From Thermofilum sp. (GTDB lineage Archaea > Thermoproteota > Thermoprotei > Thermofilales > Thermofilaceae): a DNA stretch of 43,352 bases. The position numbers and the translations under genes were made by a program. Of the stretch, positions 1 to 6,745 are shown piece by piece. Numbering within the stretch: the stretch's first letter is position 1; every line of letters starts with the position of its first letter. The notes below the pieces were generated by a model. That model did not search any database. It worked only from the letters and a program-made list of their open reading frames with translations, and was not told the origin of the DNA. The stretch covers positions 1 through 43,352 of the forward strand of contig JAGDWA010000005.1 in assembly GCA_023269735.1 (NCBI GenBank). Direction: 5' to 3'.

Positions 1-68
1 GGTTTGGCAGGGTTTGGCAGCCGGGGAGCGGCGTGGGGGCCGGGGCGCGCGGGGCGAGGGAGAGAAGG

Positions 69-80
69 GAATAAATAATA
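69..80 (+). promoter_or_regulatory. TATA-like element (gaataaataata) upstream of the small-ORF operon
   Basis: AT-rich aataaata box in GC-rich DNA just upstream of the ORF at 93; GTG at 99 would fit a leaderless start. Confidence 0.45.
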
Positions 81-92
81 GAGCAGCGCCCA

Positions 93-326
93 ATGCCCGT
101 GGAAGCGGTCCTCACCCAGCAGGCGGCGCGCGCTAAGCTGGCGCTGGAGCTCGCCCGGGAGGCCAGGGGCGACATCCTGAGCGCGGCGAGGAAGCTCGCG
201 GCGGCGGCCGCCCTCCTCGGCTTGGACGGCGCCTCCGACGGGCTCGCGCGCGAGCTCGGGGGGCTGGCCGCCTCGCTGGAGCGCATCTCTGAGGAGCTTC
301 GCAAGGTTCAGAGGGGGGCGCCATGA
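93..326 (+). CDS. small helical protein of unknown function, first ORF of T4SS-like cluster
   Basis: 77-aa ORF; its stop overlaps the next start (ATGA at 323-326); Ala/Leu/Glu-rich helical composition. Confidence 0.6.
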   Translation: MPVEAVLTQQAARAKLALELAREARGDILSAARKLAAAAALLGLDGASDGLARELGGLAASLERISEELRKVQRGAP

Positions 327-676
327 GGCACCTGGAGGCCGCCGCGATCGCCCTGGCGTACGCCTTCGCCGCGGTCTACATGGCGGCCCTGGCCGCGAGG
401 CAGGCAGCGCCGGTGCACCACGTGGGTGCGCAGAGGGCGCTGGCGTGGGCGCTCCTCAACGCCCAGGACCCGCGGAGGGTCTCGGGCCTGCTCGGCCTGG
501 CGCTCAGCGGCGCGCGGGCGCAGGTGCTCGCCGCGGAGGCTGGAGACCTCGCCGCGGCGGCCGGCCAAGCGCAGGCCCAGCTCTCCGGGGTCCAGCTCCC
601 GGTCTGCTACAGCGCCGCGCTCTACAACGCGACGACGGGCGGGTGGGCCCTCGTGACGGTCTGCGCCGGCCCCTGA
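323..676 (+). CDS. small membrane-anchored secreted protein, 2 Cys in C-terminal part
   Basis: 117-aa ORF; N-terminal hydrophobic helix (AAAIALAYAFAAVYMAALAA) then short ectodomain with C..(~20)..C and NAT sequon. Confidence 0.65.
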   Translation: MRHLEAAAIALAYAFAAVYMAALAARQAAPVHHVGAQRALAWALLNAQDPRRVSGLLGLALSGARAQVLAAEAGDLAAAAGQAQAQLSGVQLPVCYSAALYNATTGGWALVTVCAGP

Positions 677-677
677 G

Positions 678-1400
678 GTGGCTTGCATGGGGAGGAGGGG
701 GCAGCTCGCCCTGGTCGGCGCGCTGGCGCTCCTGCTCGCGCTGGTCGCGCTCGTTTCGCTGAGGAGCCCGGAGCCCATTGTGGCCTGCGAGCGGGGCCAC
801 CTGCAGGCGGCGCAGCTCGTGCACCTGGCCAGGGCCTGCATGGCGACGAGGCGGTGCGACCTCGCGGCGCTGAGCTGGCTCGTCCAGCAGCTCTATCAAC
901 TCAACAACACCTACGGCCTCCCGCTCCGCCTCTACCCCACCCGCGTAGTGCGGGCCCCCAACCCTGGCACCATATCTCTGAGGGGGAGGGCGATTACTGT
1001 CACTAACACCACGACCTTCACGATCGCAACGCTGAGGAGCGCGGTGAGTGGGCAGCTCGACGCAGTCGAGGTCGTCGTCACCGCCGCCTCGGAGCCCACC
1101 GGCAGGACCTACCTGAAGGTGGTGGAGGGGAGGGAGTACGCCATGGTCGAGGTGAGGTTGACCTACAGTCACGAGTACCGGTCGCCGTTCTTCAATGTGA
1201 CTCTGTGCCCCTCGCTGGGCGCGCTTGACGGGGTGGCCGACATCAAGCGCGTCGGCGCCTGCGAGTGGCTGGTCGGGGTGCCGCTCCAGCTGGCCCGGCC
1301 CGCTGACATCAACGTCCAGCCGGGGCTGGGCGTGAAGGGCTACAGGTACGAGCTGGTGGACGAGTTCGGCGTCCCCGTGGTCGTGCTGTTCAGGTGGTAG
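678..1400 (+). CDS. membrane-anchored secreted protein with several Cys and sequons
   Basis: 240-aa ORF; N-terminal TM (LALVGALALLLALVALVSL) followed by beta-rich ectodomain; NNT, TNT/NTT, NVT sequons. Confidence 0.65.
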   Translation: MACMGRRGQLALVGALALLLALVALVSLRSPEPIVACERGHLQAAQLVHLARACMATRRCDLAALSWLVQQLYQLNNTYGLPLRLYPTRVVRAPNPGTISLRGRAITVTNTTTFTIATLRSAVSGQLDAVEVVVTAASEPTGRTYLKVVEGREYAMVEVRLTYSHEYRSPFFNVTLCPSLGALDGVADIKRVGACEWLVGVPLQLARPADINVQPGLGVKGYRYELVDEFGVPVVVLFRW

Positions 1401-1732
1401 CCGTGGAGAGGCTCCTCCTCTACCTCGCGCTGGCGGCCGCGGTCGCGTTGATCCTGCTCCAGCTGCCGAGGCTGAGGCCCCAGCCGGACTACTGCGCCGA
1501 GGCGAGGCGGCTCACTGCCACCATCCTGGCCGTCTGGGCGGGCGGGGGCAGCGTCACCGACGCCTTCGACCTGAGGGGCGTGGCGGTGACGCCCACAGGA
1601 GTCAGCTGCGCTCCGTGCGGCGTGAGCGCCAGCGCCCCCATCGAGAGCAGGCTGGGCAGCGGCGAGCTGAGCGGGAGGTGGAGGCTGAGGATCCGCTACC
1701 AGGGCGGCAAGGTCGTTCTGGAGCCCGCGTAG
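1394..1732 (+). CDS. small membrane-anchored secreted protein (pseudopilin-like architecture)
   Basis: 112-aa ORF overlapping previous ORF; N-terminal TM (LLLYLALAAAVALILLQL) and small ectodomain with 3 Cys. Confidence 0.6.
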   Translation: MVAVERLLLYLALAAAVALILLQLPRLRPQPDYCAEARRLTATILAVWAGGGSVTDAFDLRGVAVTPTGVSCAPCGVSASAPIESRLGSGELSGRWRLRIRYQGGKVVLEPA

Positions 1733-1793
1733 GCGGCTGGAAGCTCTGGCTGGGCCGTCCCCCTGTATTACTTTCGGCCTCCTTTCACAACCT

Positions 1794-1803
1794 AAAATAA
1801 ATA
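1794..1803 (+). promoter_or_regulatory. TATA-like box (aaaataaata) for pilin candidate
   Basis: AT-rich box about 35 nt before ATG 1835, followed by ggtgga SD-like sequence at 1828-1833. Confidence 0.5.
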
Positions 1804-1834
1804 CTAGAGGTTGAAGCAGCACCCTCGGTGGACC

Positions 1835-2221
1835 ATGGTGAGGAGGAGAGCAGCGTTGCTGCTGTGGCTCGCGACGGTCTCTCTCCCATGGAATGTGTAC
1901 GCGGAGGGCCCCACCGTAAACTGGGACAGCTTGAGGGGGTACGCTGTTCTGGCAGCAAAGCTGGCGGTGACAGCTACGGGCATCATGGTGTTCCTCGGGG
2001 CTATCGCAAGGAGTGCCATCGCCGCGCTGAAGAGGCACTTGGGGGGCGCCGCCACAGCTATGGCTCAGAGGGAGATCTATGAGGCCATCGAGGGTCCGCT
2101 CTACTGGCTGATCGCCCTGGCGCTCGCGGCTTGGCTGCCCGACATACTTGTCTCTATAGGGCTGCTGCCCAAGGGAACCCCCTTCACCGTCAGCTGGGAT
2201 GAAATCTTCGGCAGGCCCTGA
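1835..2221 (+). CDS. VirB2/TraA-like (CedA1/TedC-like) two-TM pilin candidate with signal peptide
   Basis: From ATG 1835: MVRRRAALLLWLATVSLPWNVYA|EGPTVNW, then two hydrophobic helices separated by a basic loop (ALKRHLGG). Track ORF begins at TTG 1811; 1835 is preferred because of promoter and SD. Confidence 0.6.
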   Translation: MVRRRAALLLWLATVSLPWNVYAEGPTVNWDSLRGYAVLAAKLAVTATGIMVFLGAIARSAIAALKRHLGGAATAMAQREIYEAIEGPLYWLIALALAAWLPDILVSIGLLPKGTPFTVSWDEIFGRP

Positions 2222-2227
2222 GGGCTT

Positions 2228-3022
2228 ATGCAGTCAATTTTATTAGAATTCTCCATAGCTGCTGCAGCCATCGTGGCGGAGTTCGCCTACGGAGCTTGGC
2301 TCCTGAACCTACCTGCACCGCAGCTCAAGGCCCGCGGGTACGAGGTGATCTACGGGGCGCTGGAATCCTGCGTGGCCGGCGCAATCCTAGCAGCCATCCT
2401 GGTGTGGGCACCCACCGCCCTCAGGGCCCTCGGTATCGGATTCGTGAGCCCTGGTGCTGCCCTCGAGAGCTACGCAGCCGCGCGCGACCGCTACGTGAAG
2501 TACGCTGTCGACCTGGCCCTCGTGGCGCGCGACCTTACGCTGACGGGAGTGCTGGCGCCCCTCGCGACGACCTGGTATGCGTCCAGCGGCCTCGCAAACC
2601 TCTTCACCGGGTACCTCGCGGCTCTCTCGAGCGCGCTGCTCGTAGCATCGCGCACCTGCCTGGTCCTCGGTCCCTCCCTCATGAGCCTCGGAATAGTGCT
2701 CGCTGGCGTCAGCAGGCTCAGAAGGCTCGGTGCCACCCTGGCCATCAGTATAGCTTGCCTCGAAGTGGTCGCCGGGGCCCTAGCGCCCTATTTCGCTGCG
2801 AACGCCGCATCGCTTAGGTTCAAGTACGCTGGGGTGCCGCTCTCCGGCATAGCGCAGTACTTCGCTGGCGCCGTCAACGACGTGCTTGAGGACGTGAAGC
2901 TGATGGGTGAGTTCTCCGCCTGGGTCAGTCTCGCGATCGGTCTGGCAGCTGCGGTCAGCGCCGGCCTCTCGCTAGCCTTGGGGGGCCTTCCGGAGACACT
3001 AGTGTCCAGGCTGAGGGCGTGA
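2228..3022 (+). CDS. polytopic membrane protein, CedA/VirB6-like
   Basis: 264 aa, about 6-7 hydrophobic segments; directly downstream of pilin candidate and upstream of VirB4-like ATPase gene cluster. Confidence 0.55.
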   Translation: MQSILLEFSIAAAAIVAEFAYGAWLLNLPAPQLKARGYEVIYGALESCVAGAILAAILVWAPTALRALGIGFVSPGAALESYAAARDRYVKYAVDLALVARDLTLTGVLAPLATTWYASSGLANLFTGYLAALSSALLVASRTCLVLGPSLMSLGIVLAGVSRLRRLGATLAISIACLEVVAGALAPYFAANAASLRFKYAGVPLSGIAQYFAGAVNDVLEDVKLMGEFSAWVSLAIGLAAAVSAGLSLALGGLPETLVSRLRA

Positions 3023-3026
3023 GCCC

Positions 3027-6000
3027 ATGAGTCCTAGGCCGCTCCTGCCGCTCGTGCTGCTCGCTGAGGCCGCCGCCTCTGCAGCCCTAGCCAGGCGAAG
3101 GGGGGAGCGGCTCGCTGAGGCCGCGATCGCGCTTGTGATCGCGGCCCTCCTAACGACGCTGGACGTGGCCGAGCTGGCGTCGCTGGTGGGAGGTGTACCA
3201 TCGGGGTTCTTCTCGCCCCAGACGACGAGGGCCATCGGCCTCCAGCTAATGAAGGCGTGCGAGGCATTGGTCGCGAGAGCGGCCAGCTGGAGCTTCCGCA
3301 CCTCGATAATCTCTTCCATCGCGTTGGCCGCGCTAACCGTTGCACTGGCGGGGAAGGGGAGTGTAGTCGCCGCGTCGCTGGCCCAGGGTGGGCTGAGCTT
3401 CGTGCAGAGCCTAGCCAACGCCTACCTGACCCTTTCGCTCACGTTCAGGTTCGTTGGGCAGCTGTACCTCTCGGTCGCCTCAGCGGCGGAAAGGGCGCGG
3501 GAGGTCATGCCGGCCGTGGGCCTGCTCCTCGTTCCTCGCGCCACGCGGCGCGCTGCGGCAGCGCTACTGCTAGCGCTGGCGCTAGTGGCACTCGCGCTAC
3601 CGCTGGCCCTCAATTCGCTGGCGCTCCGATTGAGGGCCCCTCGAGAGGCGCCGGGCAACTGGACGGGAGTGGGCGTGGTCTGGCTCCGAGGCAGCATGGT
3701 GGTGCCTGTGGCCGCTCTGGAGGATGGCTCAGTGAGAGTCTACAGCGAGGCCTACCCCTTACCCCCGGGCGCCGTCGCTGTGCTGAGGGGCCCCGGTGGC
3801 AGCGTGTTTGCGCGTCCGCTGGGCGCTTGGCACCTGTTGCCGGCTGCTAGGTACCTCGTTGAGAGGCTGACCTACGCCGGCTTCGTGCTACCTCTCGCTA
3901 ACGCCACCGCCTTCAGCGTGCCAGACGTCGTCAGCACCCGCCTCGAGTGCACCGAGGAGGCCGTCTGCACGCCCCGAGCGACCAACGCGACCGCGGTGGA
4001 TCTCCGTGTGGGGGGCACCCAGGGTGCTCTCGTGCTATTCTACGATACTGTGGCACAGGGCTGGGGCTACTGGCTGGGCAGGGGCTTCTTCGTCTTGGCG
4101 GGCACCGCCAGGAGGGGATCCCCCCTCCCTTGGTACGGTGATGGGGGCTACCTCACGGACCACGAGGTCGTCGCCCCCCTCCACCCGGACTACGGCAGTA
4201 GCAGGGAGTTACGAGAGCGGATAGCCCTGAACGGCTCGGGGGGGCTCGTTGAAGTCGACGTGAGGGTCGTGGAGGTGGAGGCGTGGATAGAGGGGACTCT
4301 CGACCCCAGGTCGCTGTGCGATCAGGGCGTCCCGGCAACCGCTGAGAGGGGCCTGAGCAGGCTCGTAATCAACGGGACGGAGTACGCGCTAGAGCCGAAG
4401 CTGTCCTGCGAGGTAGCCTACGTCGATCCTTCGCTCGAAGACGCGAGGGCCGATGAGGCTCGGTGGTTCGACCAGTGGGCGCGGGTGCTCAACGCGTCTC
4501 TGCCACCAACCTACAACCACTCTTCGAGGTGCTTCTACGGGGGAAGCCTGGTGCAGGCCCTCACCTTCGAAGGCCGCCTCTACTACTCCCGAGCCCTCTG
4601 GCCACGACCCAAGGTGCCCAGGGTTCTCGTGAGGGCCAAGTACTACGGCGAGATCGCAAGGCCGGCCGTAGTCCGCGGTAGGGTCGGCGGAGTCGCTTAC
4701 ACCTTCACAGCCAAGTTGAAGTTGGTGGGCGGCACGGGTGAGTGCGAGGCAGAGCTCACGATCTCGAATTACACGATGATGAGCAGCGAGGCTGTCGCAG
4801 GCCTCCTCTACGACAGTGACTTCGAGCCCGTGCTCAACGGTAGCGTCGCCAAGCAGATAGTGGTGGAGGCCTCCGACCTCTTCAACCACGTGGGCACCCT
4901 CGCTACACTGGTGACGTATGTTTACGCGGCTGTGGTAGCCATCGGAGTGGTGGGCGGAGGGGGTCGGGCGCCGCGTCTGCTGAGGGGGCTGCTGCGGCCT
5001 TCGCGCGAGGCCTTCGAGCTGCTGGGCTCGGGGGTGACCGCGCTCGCTGGGAGCATTTTATCGATCGCCTTTGCGAAGGGTAGGGATCGCTCTCCGAGGG
5101 TGCCTCTCGTCCTGGCCGCCACCGACCTCGCGGAGGAGCTAAGGAGGGAGCAGAGGAGGCTGAGGATGGGCCTCAGAGCCCTAGTACAGGAGGGGCGGGC
5201 TAGGAGGCTGGCGAGGAAGGGGCTGGCGACGCTGGCCAGCTACGGTAGGCTGCACCCCCTGCCGGCCCTGCTGCGGGCATTCAGCGATGTTGCGCGAGAG
5301 CTGGCATTGCGCAGGGTGAGGTTGGACGTCCCCTACCTGGAGAGGCTCAGGCTGGCCCTCTGGGATCCGCTGGCCCGTCGGCTGATGGTGGCGAGCGACG
5401 TTCTGTACGCAGCCTCGTGGCTGCTGGAGTCGAGGCTCCTCTCCGCGGCGCCAGCCATGGCCTTCGCCAAGCGGCTCTGGAGGGGCTACAGGCTGATCGC
5501 TCCCGGAGGGCCCACAAGGGGAGGGTCGGAGCGCCTGAGGAGCTTGGACGAAAGTCTCATCTCCGCGGCGAGGAGGATGCTGGAGGACCGCTACTCCGCC
5601 GCCTGCTGGGGCAGAGTGGTTCAGAACCTGAGCAGGCACGTGAGCCTCAGGGGCCTTCTCGAGCGGGCGGCCGGCGGCCTAGAGGCAGGTTCGCCTCAGG
5701 AGGCCGCCTTAAAGCTGCTGATCGTGGCGGCCGCGAGGGGCCTTGAGAGGGAGGAGTTCTTCAGGCTGCTAGCCAAGTATCCCTCGGTGGCGCTAAGCCT
5801 AGCCGACCTGGCTGCGCAGGGGAGGATCCTCCTCAACCGTACGTGGAGGAGGGAGGTCGCCCTCTCCCTCTCCAGGCTTAATGTGGGGGCTAGCATCGAT
5901 CTGGGGTCGGTGTGGTTGTCATCAATCGAGCGGGGCGAGGGGTGGCGCTACTTGGCTGTTCGCTACGCGCTAGACCGAGAGCTCACGGGGGGCCAAGCTA

Positions 6001-6743
6001 CCCAGGGGGTGCCCCCCGGCGCCAAAAGCCTGCTGGACAGAGCGTTGGGGCCCCTATCGAGGGGCGAAGTCCCGGAGGATGAGATCGTGAGGTTGCTCGA
6101 GAGTGGCTTCGGGGAGTGGGAGGAGAGGTTCCTGCGGGGCTTCGCCGACGCCGCGGGGGGCGGTGGTGTGAGTGCGGCAGAGGCTGTTGAGGCGCTGCTC
6201 ATGAGTGGGGACGCGTACTGGGCTGGGTGGGTCGCGGCCCTGGCGGGGAGGGGCGAGGTGTCGCTGGACCTGCTCGAGAGGGCCGTCGGAGCTGTGGCTG
6301 AGAGCGGAAGGGCGAGGGGAGGGCCCGCTGAAGCGGCGGTGAGGAGGGTGGAGCAGTTCCTGGAGAGGAGTTACCGGGGGCTTGCCGACGCCCGTTTCGA
6401 GCTCGAGAAGGCTCTCGACGTGATGAGGCAGCAGCTCGCGCTGCCCTCGCCCGGCGCTAGCGTGGCGTTGAGGCTGGCGGAGAGGAGGGAGGCGGCGGAG
6501 CTGGCCGCGAGACTGGAGGAGGTGGGAGAGGGGGTGGAGCGGGCCGTCTCGCTCGTCAACGCCCTGCTGGCGGAGTACGAGGAGGTGAAGCGAGCTACGA
6601 TCGGTCTGCCGCACGAGTGGGCCGAAGAGCTGACCAGAGCGCTGGAGGTCTGGCGCAGCGCGGCCTACTCCACGCTGAACGACCTCTACCGAGCGCAGCT
6701 CGAAGCGGACGAGCTGCTTAAGAGGCTCAGGCCGGGTGCGTAG
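3027..6743 (+). CDS. large membrane protein: N-terminal multi-TM, sequon-rich ectodomain, C-terminal TMs and long helical (probably cytoplasmic) domain; T4SS-like channel component candidate
   Basis: 1238 aa; N-terminal TMs resemble the 264-aa protein; about 9 N-x-S/T sequons between the TM blocks; Arg/Glu/Leu-rich helical C-terminal half. Confidence 0.6.
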   Translation: MSPRPLLPLVLLAEAAASAALARRRGERLAEAAIALVIAALLTTLDVAELASLVGGVPSGFFSPQTTRAIGLQLMKACEALVARAASWSFRTSIISSIALAALTVALAGKGSVVAASLAQGGLSFVQSLANAYLTLSLTFRFVGQLYLSVASAAERAREVMPAVGLLLVPRATRRAAAALLLALALVALALPLALNSLALRLRAPREAPGNWTGVGVVWLRGSMVVPVAALEDGSVRVYSEAYPLPPGAVAVLRGPGGSVFARPLGAWHLLPAARYLVERLTYAGFVLPLANATAFSVPDVVSTRLECTEEAVCTPRATNATAVDLRVGGTQGALVLFYDTVAQGWGYWLGRGFFVLAGTARRGSPLPWYGDGGYLTDHEVVAPLHPDYGSSRELRERIALNGSGGLVEVDVRVVEVEAWIEGTLDPRSLCDQGVPATAERGLSRLVINGTEYALEPKLSCEVAYVDPSLEDARADEARWFDQWARVLNASLPPTYNHSSRCFYGGSLVQALTFEGRLYYSRALWPRPKVPRVLVRAKYYGEIARPAVVRGRVGGVAYTFTAKLKLVGGTGECEAELTISNYTMMSSEAVAGLLYDSDFEPVLNGSVAKQIVVEASDLFNHVGTLATLVTYVYAAVVAIGVVGGGGRAPRLLRGLLRPSREAFELLGSGVTALAGSILSIAFAKGRDRSPRVPLVLAATDLAEELRREQRRLRMGLRALVQEGRARRLARKGLATLASYGRLHPLPALLRAFSDVARELALRRVRLDVPYLERLRLALWDPLARRLMVASDVLYAASWLLESRLLSAAPAMAFAKRLWRGYRLIAPGGPTRGGSERLRSLDESLISAARRMLEDRYSAACWGRVVQNLSRHVSLRGLLERAAGGLEAGSPQEAALKLLIVAAARGLEREEFFRLLAKYPSVALSLADLAAQGRILLNRTWRREVALSLSRLNVGASIDLGSVWLSSIERGEGWRYLAVRYALDRELTGGQATQGVPPGAKSLLDRALGPLSRGEVPEDEIVRLLESGFGEWEERFLRGFADAAGGGGVSAAEAVEALLMSGDAYWAGWVAALAGRGEVSLDLLERAVGAVAESGRARGGPAEAAVRRVEQFLERSYRGLADARFELEKALDVMRQQLALPSPGASVALRLAERREAAELAARLEEVGEGVERAVSLVNALLAEYEEVKRATIGLPHEWAEELTRALEVWRSAAYSTLNDLYRAQLEADELLKRLRPGA

Positions 6744-6745
6744 CG

